Origin: Cryphonectria parasitica EP155
Lineage: Eukaryota > Ascomycota > Sordariomycetes > Diaporthales > Cryphonectriaceae
Length of the DNA stretch: 64,000 nucleotides
Direction of reading: 5' to 3'
Assembly: GCF_011745365.1 (NCBI RefSeq)
Contig: NW_024468909.1
Location: 2,728,001 to 2,792,000 of the forward strand
Below are positions 34,563-46,985 of this stretch, piece by piece. The stretch's first letter is position 1, and each line of letters starts with the position of its first letter. The notes beneath the pieces are model-generated. The model had not been told where the DNA came from. It saw only the letters and a program-made list of their open reading frames with translations, and did not search any database. A program made the position numbers and the translations under genes.

Positions 34563-35830
34563 AGCACCCGCAGGCCGTCGACGAGCAGAAGGTCTGGATC
34601 CACCATCCCGCCGCCGCCGCACCAAACGGTCCCGCCATCATGGCGGCCGCTAATGATGACACCAACGGTTCCAAGAGCGAGAAGGAGGTTTTCGACCACG
34701 AGGCCTACTCGGGCCTCCAGGTCGTCGGCGATGGCCGCCCCCAGATTGTGAGCAGAGAGGCCCCCGAGGTCGTCGGCCCGGGGAACCTGCCCGAGTACGC
34801 AGAGCACAAGGCCTTTGGCCAGTATCCTCCGCCCCAGGTCTCGCCTCAACAACAGTACAACGGCGCTGCTGTCGCCTACCCTCAGTATCCTCCACATCAA
34901 CAACACCAACAACCATCACCACCACCGCCGGGGCCTGCTGTGCCAGCAGGAGGTTCAGTAGGAGGACAGGGCATGGCGGCAGATTATCACTACCACAACG
35001 GCGGGAACCCATTCGAGCCTCCAGGCGCCAAAGTCAGAGCTGCGAGAATATGTGGGCTGAGGAGAAAAGTGTTTTGGGTGGTGCTGGCCCTCGTGGTCTT
35101 TGGTCTCATGGTCGCCATCGCGGTGGGACTTGGATTGGGTCTGGGCGAGCAGAATAATAAGTCTTCGAGGTATGTTGTCAACAGGTTTCACTTCCCTCCT
35201 CCTCTTTCTCTCCTCTCCAGGCTTGATCCCTCGAAACTCCTCTCCTTCAGATCCCGGACCAGGTGATTCGGCGATGAAGAAAGAGAGAGATAAGGAGAAA
35301 AAGAGGTCGGCGAGCGGGACGGCTCGTCAAGCTCTCTCTCTTTTTCTCGCAACAAAGAAAACCTGCGCGCTCAACCGCTTCCGGAATTAACCTTCCTCTC
35401 TAAACGCTGCTAACGTATCTCTCTCTTCTCTATACACAGTGCCAGCAGCAACTCGACAGCAACCGCAACCTCCTCATCGACAGCCACGACCCTCCCCGCC
35501 GCGACGGCCACGGCCACCGCCACAGGCAACACGGACATCATCTGCCCGACGGCCAACGAGACGCTGTACACGCTGGCGACACAGACGAGCAAGAAGTTCC
35601 TGGTGCTGTGCGGCCGCGACTACAACAGCGACAACGGGGCGACGGACCTCACGTCCATGAATATCACCACCTTTGAGGGCTGTCTGAACGAGTGTGGCAA
35701 CCTGGACGGGTGTATTGCTGTGGGATGGGGCAACTACTATGGCACGAATACCTGCTGGCTCAAGAGCGGCATTGGGACGCCGAATCAAAGCTCGGACTGG
35801 TATGCAGCCGTGGAGGATGACTCGGGGTGA
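34559..35830 (+). CDS. Single-pass membrane protein with extracellular PAN/apple-like domain
   Basis: Exons 34559-35169 and 35440-35830 give 333 residues. The 270-nt intron has donor GTATGT, a perfect GCTAAC branch point and acceptor CACAG. Order of parts: cytosolic Pro/Gln/Tyr-rich tail (residues 1-160, with PPPP and QYPP motifs); basic RRK stop-transfer; one membrane helix (about 175-200); Ser/Thr/Ala-rich stalk (about 205-235), probably O-glycosylated; and a Cys-rich domain (about 238-325) with CPTANETLY, a central GCLNECGNLDGC and Trp-rich strands, as in fungal PAN/apple-like modules. The arrangement resembles surface sensors, but no signalling role is shown. The start is uncertain (see the overlapping upstream ORF). 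Confidence 0.75.
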
Positions 35831-36407
35831 GAAAAGGACAGAGAGACAGAGAGAAAGAGGACGAGACCCCCCCGGGGGGGTGGCAATTTCACTCGATTAT
35901 TTTTCAAAGGCGAAGGATGTAAAGGAACAAGCGATATTTTCGAGCATGCTGCTGGCGTCACAGGGTATTTGTGGCCATCCGTGCATTATTGTTTAAAAAG
36001 CAGAAATGATTCAACCATATATATATATATATGTATATCTCTCTATCTCTCTCTTCCTCTCCCTCTTGTTCTCTTTTCTCCGGGAGACCGAGCGAGCATT
36101 TCTTGGTTCTGTTTCTACTTCTAGAGAGATATACGGAACGAGTGAAAGGTGCATAGAGAGGAAAGCCCAAGATGCATGTGAATTGCAGAAGCCGTCCAGC
36201 CCCCAACATATACTCCATCCCATTTTCCAGGGGAGAAACCGTATGACTGTTCTTGACACAAAGACAGAAAGAAAAGAGCGAATGTCCCCCACAATTGTCT
36301 ACCAGAATAAAACGCCTTCCAACGACCGTCAATGTGCAGATAAAAAGTATAGAATTCCACCCCAGCTGTCTTGTCGGAAACGAACCTCTCTCTCTTTCCC
36401 CTCCTTC
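35831..36407. other. Convergent intergenic region
   Basis: This lies between the stops of two convergent genes (35830 and 36408). An (AT)n/CT run lies at about 36018-36060. No supported frame is present. Confidence 0.5.
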
Positions 36408-37815
36408 TCACCTCCTCCACACCAGAGCCAGCCAAGCAGCAATACGATACCCAGCAATAATCCCAATCATGATGCCCACATTCTTGCCCAGATAACCAGC
36501 CTCATACCCATACTGCGCCAGCACGCCGTCGCCGGCAATCAAGCACCGGTCCGCCAGCGCGGTCTGGTACATGCAGTTGCACCCGGCACCACACGAGTAC
36601 GCCCGCCCGTGGAACTCGTTGACCATCATGCCCTCAAAGACATACTTTTGGTAGTCCCAGTAGCTAAAGACGTACTTGTAAAAGACGTTGAGCACGGTGG
36701 GCGAGACCATGAACCCGTTGACGCACATCCAGAGCCCGTTGGCAAAGGCCACCAGGGCGAGGGCGACGACGAAGTTGGGAAACAGGCTGGACACGAGCAC
36801 GACGAGGCCCTCGGCGGCGAGGAGGTCGAGGAAGACCCACATGACCCAGGTGAAGAAGGCGGCCGCCGTGGGCTGGAAGTTGGACAGCCAGTAGGAGATG
36901 GCGGAGAAGCCGAGCGCGATGAGGAAGAGGTAGGGGATGCCGATGAGGAAGTTGGACACGACGAGCTCGGCCGCGCCGTACAGGCCGTTGTGGAACTCCT
37001 TGACGTATTGGTTGCGGTCCTCGATGAAGGCGGGGACGTAGGCTACTGCCATGAAGGACATGAAGGCTCCGCCAAAGAACTGGAAATTATATCATGTGTT
37101 TGTGTGAGCCAGAATCCAAGAGCAGGGGGAGGAGGAGCTATTGGAACAAAACTTACAATGGCGTTGATATAGGGCTGGATATACTCCTGCTCCGTCTTGA
37201 GCCGAACCCACACTGTCCCCATCATGATGGCCAGCCCAAGGTACATGGCCACCCGCACACCATAAGCAATCACATCACGATAACTCTTGATAAACGACCG
37301 GTGAAGCAGGGTCAGCACCAGGCTCGCGAACCCAGGCTTCGTCTCCTCCACGACCACCATGTCGAGGGAGGAGGTGCTGCTGCCCTGCCGCACGTGGTGC
37401 CGTTGATGATGATGGTCCTGGTGCTGGTGCTGGTGATGCTGCTGTGCCTCGCACCCCCTGATGACATTGGACAGGTGCTCAGCCAGGGGTGAGGACGCCC
37501 AAGTCTGCTGCATGGCACCCAGGCGGCGCTGGGATGGCTGTCTTCCTCCACTCCTGTCTGAGGTGAAGTCGATGTTGACCTGCTCCAGGAGGAACTCGGC
37601 TGGGTTGACGTGGAGGGGAAGAGGATGGCCTGCGAACTCGTAATACGGACCAAGGGCATGAACGGGGCCGAAATAGTGTGTCTTGCCGCCTGAGAGGAGC
37701 ATGAGCTTGTCGAAGAGGTTGAATGTCGAGGTGGACGGCTGGTGTATGCTGGCCACGACGATGAGCTTTTTGTGTTGGAAGGTTTTTCATGTCAGTCTTG
37801 AACTGAGCCCAAAAT

Positions 37816-37850
<35 letters not shown>

Positions 37851-38770
37851 GGATGACAGAAAGGGAGAGAAAGGATTCGGCAATAGAATAAGGAAAGCAG
37901 CAAGGAGCCTTTACTACTCACATTGTTCCGCTTAGCAACCCCCTTTAGGTAACTAATAACCTCGAAACTAGCCACAGAGTCCAACCCACTCGTAGGCTCA
38001 TCCAGGAACAGAATCCGAGGGCTAGTAATAAGCTGGCTAGCAATCCCAACCCTCCGCTTCTGCCCACCGCTGATTCCCTTCCGGATCGGCGTGCCAATAA
38101 TGGTGTCCGCCTGCTCGCGCAGTCCAAACGCATCCACCAAGCCGTCCACCCGCGCCGCCCTCTCCCGCCTCGTCAGCGACGAGGAGGCTTCTGTGCCCCC
38201 CGACAGCCTGGAGGCAAAGGCCAGGGTCTCGCGCACCGTCAGCGACCCGATGAGGGCGTCGTCCTGCTCGACGAAGCGGCTCAGCTGCCGGAATGCTGCT
38301 GGGGAGGGCACGGCGCCGTTGACGAGGAGCCCGCCGCTGACCTTAGCGGCTCCTGTGCCACGGGAGGCTAGCACGTTGAGGAGGGTTGTCTTGCCGCATC
38401 CGGACGGGCCCATCAGGGCAAGTATCTCGCCTGTGAGAGAGAAAGAGAAAAAGGATGGCCATGTTTAGCTTTTGATTTTCATGAAAGAGAGATGTGTATG
38501 TTGCTCCTAAAGCAAGGATAAGGATATTTCTTCATAAAAGAACTTACCAGCTTGCACATGACCCTCGACATTATCCACAATCACCTTGGGCTGTTTTGTC
38601 ACCCTGTCCTTGACAGTGACGGTGACGCCGCGCCACGAGATGTTGTTCACCGTTGTGTTCCGCAGGTGGGCCTCGGTGGCGGCGTGCAGCTCGACGTCGA
38701 TGTACTTGGACTCCTTGACGACGGCTGACTCGCCTTCGGAGCTGTAGGCTCCTCGTCCGCTGCTCGCCAT
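36408..38770 (-). CDS. ABC transporter, ABCG (WHITE) half-transporter
   Basis: Four exons (38770-38548, 38430-37922, 37765-37157, 37079-36408) join to 670 residues. The nucleotide-binding domain comes first, as in ABCG proteins: Walker A GPSGCGKTT (82-90), signature ISGGQKRR (194-201), Walker B LFLDEP (215-220) and the H-loop His in ASIHQPS (about 252). A His/Gln-rich linker follows (near residues 325-345), then a C-terminal membrane domain with about six helices and a Cys-containing loop before the last helix (SCGAGCNCMYQ). The third exon uses an AAG acceptor, the least certain boundary. Half-transporters must dimerise; the substrate (sterol, lipid or metabolite) is unknown. It sits head-to-tail downstream of a Zn2Cys6 regulator. 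Confidence 0.85.
37818..37847. repeat. (CT)n microsatellite in intron 2 of the ABCG gene
   Basis: A pure dinucleotide run of about 30 bases lies within the 156-nt second intron; read on the gene strand it is (GA)n. Confidence 0.85.
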
Positions 38771-41224
38771 ATCTTCTTGAGTTGGTAGATAATCCAGGGT
38801 TGCCGGACAAAGGGTGAATTAATAGAAAAGAAGGAGGTGATGGAGAATAATAAGAAGAAGAAGAAGAAGAAGAAGATGATGATGATGAAGAGTAGGGATG
38901 AAGGAACTAAAAGGAAACGAACAAGAAGGGAAAGAAAAGATAATGGCTGCTTTCAGAAAAGACAACAATTGATTGTTGGCAAGGGTTCAAGAAAGGGATC
39001 CCGTTTCAAAAAAAAAAAAAAAAAAACAAAGATCAACAAGGCTATTATAAAGGTTGGAATGCCGTTGTAGATGAATGTTTTACGTGAAAACCAGGCCTGG
39101 CCCTCCACTCCCCTCGGCTGACTGACTCCCTTTGCAACCAACCCGCAGCACCCAGAGAGTAAGAAAGAAAGAAAGAAAAAAGAAAAAAAAAAAATCAAAG
39201 AATGGTGGTTCTGGCTGACACTGTGGAGGGCACTGAAGGAGGAGCAGCAGGAGGAGGCGGAGGAGCAGCAAAGCAGTACGGAAACGGCCGCTTATGGAAA
39301 GGTGACCAATATCCCGAACGTCATCGTCGGCGATGAATTTAGGTTCTGACCAAGGTCCCCGAGAGTGAGTGAGCAAGAGAGGATGACTTTATTTTCTTTG
39401 TGTTCCCTTTGATGTTCGTACGAACCAAAGAAAGGAAGGTGAAAAAATAAAGATGAAGAAGTGAGAGGGGAATATCATCATCGTCAGGCGATGGACTGTG
39501 GTGTAGCCAAATAAGCCTGCTTCCACGCCGCGTTCCTCGCTTGCAGTAGTACTGTACTGCAGTAAAGGACTGTAGTAAATTAGCGTAGCCTTGTCTTTCT
39601 TCTTCTATTCAACTGCTGTCAGACATATGCAAAAAAAAGAAGAGACATACAGTATAGACACTCAGTCAGCCGCCCACCATCTCACTCACCTACGCCCTCT
39701 TTTCAAACACCCCCTGCGAGCCACGAGCACCGTGCAGGAACACAATTCCTCGTGGGGCGGGCCGTCTTTCACGTGCCAGTGTGTGTGTTTGGTGTGTGTC
39801 AGTGTGCTCTTGACACATCCCTCGTGAAAAAATGCCCCGTCCATGTTTCTGTCCCGAGCCGTGTCCTGTCGCGTACATAGTGGAAGGGTCATAAAGGGTC
39901 ATACTAAGAAAAATGTATCCCTTTGGTCGGCTTGTTCGCTTTCAGGGCCAAGCCAGGCAGGGGGCCTGTAGAGGGGCGGGCTGCATACTGAATGGCAGAA
40001 GTAAATCTCGCTCCTGACAGCAGCAGAGGAGACGATGTTTCGCGCGTGCCCTTGCCCTTGCCCTTGCATCGGAACCAAATTTATTTTGGCGCAGTGCGGC
40101 TGACGCAACGCAACGCTGTGCCAGGCTGTGTTCTATGCTGGGTGGTTTGAACCAAAAGCAGAGACAAGATTCTGATCTCTCACACACAAAGCCCATTCCT
40201 TTAACAGGTGAGCTTAATTTTCTTTTTCCTTTTTCCTCTTTTTTTCTCTTCCTCTCCTTTATCTGTTCTTCCTTTCCTTACCCATCTCACCCACCACCAC
40301 AATCACACCGGTTTTCGTAGTGACCACAGCAGACTTGAGTGGGGGTTTTGGTGGTGTCCAGGACAAAAGCCGCCACTCGGAAGAATGCTCCACATTCGAT
40401 TCTGGCCCTTCCGGGTATAGTCCTTGGTACAGAGTAATAGGCAGAAGAAAGAGAAATAACACCAACTCATCTACGCCAATACAGAAATAGCAGGCTCTAG
40501 TGGTCGCTGCTGCAGTGTAATTCGGGCCTCGGGGACTTGGAAGGAAAGAAAGAAAAAAAAGGGCCAATGAATAAACGCTCAGTCACGTCGACGATTCACT
40601 TGGGTCGTACCAAGTCGAACACAGCATGAGTTTCCTCCGATGTGGCCCCTTGTTGGTGAAACGAGGCGCTCGGGTGCCTCCTCTGTTTGTCTTTTGCTTC
40701 TGCAGCATGACCTTTCGAGTCTCACCTTTTTTTTTTCTCTGTTCTCTTCTTCTTCTCCTTATCACCCACCAAAAAGAAAGGAAAAAGAAAAGAAAAGGAA
40801 AAAAAACGGCCAATAGAACCTGGTCACTTCTTCCTGTTGTATGTTTCGGAGGTCAGCTTTGAACATATCCAGGGTGTTAATTAGCCCTGCCCCCTGTCAA
40901 GACAGGGAATATAATGTGCACATGTTTTAGGAATACTTGTTTCTTCTCTGTGTAGCGCGTGCGCCGGAATGAAGTGCGTTGTTGTTGTTGTTGCTGTAGT
41001 AGTACACACATGCACGTCAGCCTTTCCCGACGTTGTCCTCCCAATCTTTTCCCCAAGACAAAAATACGTGGTCTCTCTTCCCGTTACAGGGCCAGCCTCT
41101 TCCCGTGTTGCTACTTTCTCCAAATCATGCTCATTGATCTCTTGATCCAAGATTTATAAATATATATATGTGTGTGTGTGTGTGTGTGTTTGTGCGTTTG
41201 TTTCTCTCTACCCCGAGGATCCCT
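38771..41224. other. Intergenic, no gene seen
   Basis: 5' region of the ABCG gene and 3' flank of the transcription-factor gene. It contains an AAG/ATG trinucleotide run (about 38849-38888), a poly-A run (about 39007-39026), several long pyrimidine tracts and a (TG)n run at about 41169-41189. No supported frame. Confidence 0.45.
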
Positions 41225-43653
41225 TCACTGCGGTGCCGACGTGACGGAGGACAACATGGAGTCGATCTCGCTCATGACGTTGTCGTCTACGTTCAGGCTG
41301 TTGATCATTTCGGCCTGGGTGAAGCCGATCCAGAAGGCTGGGGTGAGCTGGGCGGCCTTCTTGGCCCTGTATATCTCCTGTGCGACGCCCTTGACCTGGC
41401 CGCAGGCGGTGGCGGCAGCCTTCCAGATGACGCTCAGCTTGGACAGGGCGCCGATGCTGAGGCGGATCTGCTCGCGCAGGTCATCCTCGTCCGGGATGAA
41501 GTACAGTGCCCACTTCGACAGGTGCACGATGGACGCCATGGTGATGACGCACGTGAAGAAGTGCGTGTGGTGCTGCAGCGGCACCGCGTACGTGATCATC
41601 CTGGCGATGTCGCACGCAGCCGTGATGGTGTGCCGTGTGTGCGAGTTGAAGGCGTCACCTGTGGGCACCGCACGGTAGGGCGCACACGAGTTGACGCTGC
41701 GGGCAGGGGAGGCATCAAGCTGGGAGTGCGGCTGATGAAGCATGATTGTGCATCTAGAAATGAAGGAGAGAAGGCAGGGGGAATATCAGCCGTCGCACGT
41801 TGTTATTGATGGCTCGAGGTTGGCCGAGACAGGGGAGGGGAAGGACCACTCACGCAGTGGTGATAAAGTGTGCCTGGAAGAGCATCTCATCAGGCGCGCA
41901 GCTCTTGTCGATGGGGTCTCTCTTCCCCGGTGGCAGGTGTAGCCTCCAGTTGGTCAGGTGCGTATCCATCTTGACCAGGTTCTCGTCCTCGGGGAACATG
42001 ATGGGAGGACACCTCATGAAGCGCCCGAGGTTGCGGATCGCGGCGATGCGGTAGGCGAAAGACGAGAACGTGCGGTCCTCGCCACTGAAAACCTGGTCCT
42101 CAAAGTCCTCCAGATACATCGGGTGTGGTATGTTCTACGCGGAGAACATTGCTCAGAGTCAGATCATGCGGCCACAAAAAAAGAAAGAATAGGGCTAAAG
42201 AGAGAGAACATAAAGTACCACAGACGCAGGGGAAGGGGGGAAAGGGCTACTGCTGCTCTCAGCTCCCCTTAACTTACCCCTGAGAGGTACTCTGACTCCT
42301 CGCAAGGGAGGCCTGGGAGCGTCCCGATGGCAGTTGCATCGTAGAGATAGAAGTTGGTAACCCGGTGGACGCCGGCAACCATGCCGTCACAGACGTAGAG
42401 GTCCCACCACGTGCGCCGCCAGCTCTCCTCAAGAATAGGCAGGCCCCGCCCGTGGAGCGTAGCGTACTCTCTAGTGTTGAGGCCAATCTCGATAGCTATC
42501 CTCTCGGCCTCGCCAAGCAGGTCCCTCGCCTTGTCCTGCTGACAGCTCCCATCCAAAGCCACGATGAGCAGCAGCAGAGCCTGGACGAGGAAGCCGTCCC
42601 TGGCGGTGGCAGGGGACTGACATAGGCGCAGGGCTTCGTCCAGATATGAGGCCCGGGCCGGCCCGGCCTGCAGGAACAAGGAGCCGACGTATCGCATGGC
42701 TGTCATGAGGTGCTCCAGCTTCTGGCCCGTCTCACGCACATGGCGGCTTAGGTGCTCCTTGGGCAGCACGAAGGGGTGGGCAGCATGGTAGTGATAGTAG
42801 AACGAGTCAAAGCACTTGTCCTCGATGCTGATGATGGGGGCCATGGGTGGCGCGCCGTGCTGGATGGCGTCGAGGGGCGTAGAGAAGGGTGGGTTCCTGT
42901 ACAGCTGTAGGTGATTCATGGACGACGCGGCCGACAGGAAGGGTGCGGCGGCTCCGGCTGGACTGGAGCCGTTTGTCGTGGTGCCCCCAGTGAAAGCGGT
43001 GCTGGTCAGGCCCGGGGCGATTCCGGCTCCCAGCAGCATGGGGCAATTGTCTGGGCCGGGGCCCTGCGCGCCTGAAGGGACGATATCACCACCACCCCTG
43101 GCATCTGGAGAAGAGGAGGCGTGGCGCTTGTTGGGGTTCGGAGCCATCGCTCTGCGCGGGCCCTTGTAGCCTCTGCGCGAAGCGACATAGACGCACTCGA
43201 TAGCCGAGCTCACGCAGCGGGCGCAGGGTGTGTTGCCATCACACTTTAGGTGTTTGGCACGCTATTCACGGGCAAAGAAAAACCCCGCTCGCATCAGTCG
43301 ATCCATTGCAACAAACACAGTCTGACTTGTGTGTGTATGTGTGTGTGCGCGCGCGTGTGTGTTGAGGGAGAGGGTGAAGGGGGGGGGGGGGGCGTGCAGG
43401 GCAGAGGAAGGTATGCTCTTACACAGCCAAGGCATGCCGCAGGAACCGAGGGAGCAGCATTGGCGGGCGCAGACTGAGAAGCTGCATCTGGAGAGAGGCG
43501 ACTGTCGGACGCTCCTGAGCCGTAGACTGCGCCTTGGTTAAAGTCGCTGACGTGCGATTCCAGGGGCGAGTCTGAGCTCGATATCGATCCCGCCGGGCGC
43601 GGTGGAGTCGCCGTCCCATATAAATCCATAGTCATAGTATACGTATGAAGCAT
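41225..43653 (-). CDS. Zn2Cys6 transcription factor with fungal-specific regulatory domain
   Basis: Four exons (43653-43423, 43261-42278, 42134-41854, 41753-41225) give 674 residues with all splice junctions in frame. The zinc cluster has the canonical spacing CX2CX6CX5CX2CX6C (Cys74, 77, 84, 90, 93, 100) and is followed by a basic segment (SRRGYKGPRRAM). The first intron falls exactly after Cys77. A Pro/Ser/Gly-rich linker leads into the middle homology region (fungal_trans type), recognised by YYHYHAAHPFVLPKEHL, the helical HLMTAMRYVGSLFLQAG block and LEESWRRTWWDLYVCDG. It is a nuclear DNA-binding regulator; targets are unknown. The start could also be ATG 43635 or 43629. Its neighbour downstream on the same strand is an ABCG transporter, a possible target. 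Confidence 0.85.
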
Positions 43654-46600
43654 GAATGTAAGCTGTGTTTGTAAAGATACCCTAAATAAGTGATGTGTGG
43701 AGGAGGATTGAAAAGAAGAAGAATTGAGAGAGAAAAAAGTTCCAGCAGCTGCCTTCGGTTCGAGAGGAGGAGAAAAGACGGACGACCGACCAAAGCTGCA
43801 CGATGACGAGGCCCTGTGGGAGGAGGCGACGATAATCTGGACCCAGCGTATGTATGTATATTGTAGCGAGGGTCGAGCCGATATTGAGGTAGATGGAAGG
43901 AATTAAATAGTCCGTGGAGAAGAGTGTGTGGATATTTGTCTGTATCTTGCTGTGGCCTTATTTTGGTATGAAAAAGTGCAGTGACAAGTTTCAGTAGGAA
44001 TGGAAGTGGATTTGAGTGAAGTTGGAAGGAGTATGTGGTTGCGGTGGTTGCAGAAAGAGAGAAGGAGAGGCCAACCAAAAGTGGTGAGGTGAGTACTTTC
44101 CCTCTCAAGGATGATCCGGATCTCAAATTCTCGACGTGACTTCCTACCTACCCCGACCTCGCCACTTGGCACCTTCTGGCGTACTGTAGCTCCAACAACC
44201 GTCGAGCCTCTTTTCTTTTCCTCTCTGTTATTCCTCTTCTTTTTGTTTCTGTTTTTAGAAAGAAAATTGGTTTTGGTCTTTTAACTTTTCTTTTTCCTCT
44301 CCCTCTTCAAAGTCTATCTAGAGCTGAAGTAGTAAGGGTGACTGCTGCTGCTGATTGATGGAGAACGGCCAGCTGACTTCGTCTGTCCCTCCCTGAACCT
44401 TACTTGCCACGGCAGAGAGTGCAGTGGACTAGGGCGCAATCACTGCAGCAGGCATACGTCGGAAGTGGGGGGACGGGATGAGGATACGAGGAGGGGAACG
44501 GGATCAGGGAAGAGACAGAGACGGACGAGAGAGAGGAGAGGGAGAGGAAAGGGGGCAATTGGATTGGATGGGACGGGACATGGAAGGCAACAGAGCGAGA
44601 GAGCAAGTGGCAGAGGTGGCTTGCCGTTGGTGTTGCGTTCGTGCTCTTTCCTTGCGCAAGTCCATCGCAGGAGGAAGGAAAGATTGCCTCTCCTGCCCCG
44701 TCCGGTCTCGCAAACTCCGCCGCGGTACATGGTACTAGCATCAACCTGCAGTGCCTTGACGCCTGCTGTGGGACAAATAGGCTGCCTAGCCTGGCTTGTC
44801 TGGCTTCTCCTCCTGTGCAACGACTAGGTAAGTACTACTGCACATCGTAATAGACCCAAAGTCTCACTTCTCTCCTCTCCTGGTCTTCTGCTCTCTCTGT
44901 CCTCTCTCTCTGTCCTCTCTCTCTGTCCTCTCTCTCTGTCCTCTCTCTCTGTCCTCTCTCTCTGTCCTCTCTCTCTGTCCTCTCTCTCTGTCCTCTCTCT
45001 CTGTCCTCTCTCTCTGTCCTCTCTCTCTGTCCTCTCTCTCTGTCCTCTCTCTGTGTGTGCTCATCATCCTCGTGTCACCAAGCTGCAGATGAGCACTACG
45101 AGCCGTTAATCATCCACCTCCCTCTTTCCCTTCTTTCCCCTGGGCTAGTTCATGTAACTAATATATGTGCGTGGTGATTCATCCACGAAAAAGTACTTTT
45201 TGTTTTGACATCTCTCTCTCTCTCTCCCCCCCCCCCTCTCTCTCTCTCGCGCACACACACACACTTCTCTGATCTCGCTTCATCCAGGTCCGTCGAGAGG
45301 GGAGAAACAGAGATTGGCTTGAGGAAGGTGTGCGGAGCCTTGTCTCAAACTGCAGCTTTGTCAGGTCCCGATGCGACCTTGTGTCCCTGGCCGGGAAGAA
45401 AAAGCAGAGCCACTCACGATCCTCCCTCATCCATGCACAGCATACCACCATACACTGCATATCATACATGCCTACACGAAATTTCTCCGAGCACCACACG
45501 GAACATCCTCCCTCCTGCCCGCCCGCCCAATGCACTTCCTCTCGGCAGGGAGCTGCCTGCCTTGGCTGGCTGTGACCATCCAGAGGCGTCAGATGGTCCA
45601 TTTTGGTATTCTTCCTGACACCAGAAGCAACCATCGTCTCTCAAGGCGGTAGCATCAAGCAATGCTGCTGTGTGGTTTGGGTGTGTGCGTATACAAGCCA
45701 AGCCAAGCCCGTGCCAGAGGGACATCCTCTTCTTGGGGCGCCCAGACCACGGGAAGGACAGACACGGCACGATCATCATGTGCTGTGCTGTCATGATCTC
45801 CAGGTCATACCCAATGTGCCTCTCCATTTCACACACGTCTCTCACCATGTGGAGTGAGTTCCGCACCAGAGAAAACCAAAATCTCACGATGCCGTTCCCC
45901 AAGGCGAGGGGACGTGATACATATCCACAGTTATTGGGTTATGGTAATCACCCGCCGCACATCCCGTCATCTTCTTCGCGCCGAGATTGCTTCCCATGAC
46001 ATGAGAAAAGAGAAGAAAGTCTTAGACCAGCCTCGCAATCTCAAAGAAAAGGTACATTGGAAGAGAGACAAGACGAGGGATGGAGGGGGGAACTTCTGGG
46101 CCCCGGGGGGGGGGGGGGCGGGGCCAGGGCCTTTTTTCTTCTTCTACCTTCCTTGGCTGTCTTTTTTCCCCTTCGACCCTCCGCAGGCGAAAGGCCAAGG
46201 CCAGACAAGTGTTTCGGATCGGTGCAGTCACGGGTTGGTTGGTCGGAATCCCAGCTTTCTCAAATGGCGTTGGCGTCACTTGTGGTCTCAGATCCTACAC
46301 TGCTTGGAAAGCAAGAGAGGCACCCCCGGCGGTTCCGATGACTGGAGCTCGCTGCAGTGATCGTCCGTTCAGGTTAAGAGACTGCGCTGCTATACACGTC
46401 ACCGTCAAATCCATTCACGATTTCAGAAACGAATCAATTGCTTTTCCTTTTTCGGGTAGGCACTGCAGTCCTTTCGGATGTGGGGTCTTCTTCATACCAA
46501 GTTTTTGGCTGGGCTATCCCTCTCGACCTGCTTGCCGGTGTCCCGTCCATCACCTATTTAGAGTGCCATGCATGCCACTTGATTCTTGGGTGGGGGGGGA

Positions 46601-46985
46601 AGGGTTATCAAAATTAAAAACGAGATGCATACATTATGATGCCCGTCCCTCCTGAGGTCATCATATCTTTTATGGTCATGCCTTTCCATCACCGCAGAGG
46701 CTCTCGTCGTCATGTGGATTCGTTGTGTCTGTTTCCTGATTCGTCTTAATCGTACAATAAATCGTACAATAAAATCCAGTAGCCTTTTTCTCTCGCCTCG
46801 CTATCTCTCTCGTTTTGCTGTATAATTGTTGGTATGTTCAATGCCGCGGTGGCAAGGCGCAACGTGGAGAAGGCTTCAATTCGACACGACGGCCCTTGCA
46901 GTCCTGCTCGCGAGCATTAATAAGTGAGACGCACAACACAAAATGCAAGGACATGAATTTTAGACTTACTCGCCTTCATGAAGAA
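43654..46985. other. 3.3-kb intergenic region
   Basis: Upstream DNA of the transcription-factor gene and 3' flank of the methyltransferase gene. It includes a 13-bp minisatellite (44891-45052), CT and poly-C runs near 45211-45246, and a poly-G run at about 46106-46121. Open frames here are short, overlap each other and have no splice support. Confidence 0.5.
44891..45052. repeat. 13-bp minisatellite, about 12 copies
   Basis: The unit CTCTCTCTGTCCT is repeated head to tail about 12 times with almost no variation. Because 13 is not a multiple of three, all frames stay open and translate to 13-residue repeats; this is not evidence of a gene. Confidence 0.92.

Noticed and set aside
36006..37172. 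388-codon open frame on the plus strand
   Set aside because: It is antisense to the membrane-domain exon of the ABCG transporter; composition is His/Glu/Val-rich with no domain.
44864..45067. Open frame of RERTERED-type repeats
   Set aside because: It is only the translation of the 13-bp minisatellite, which is open in every frame.
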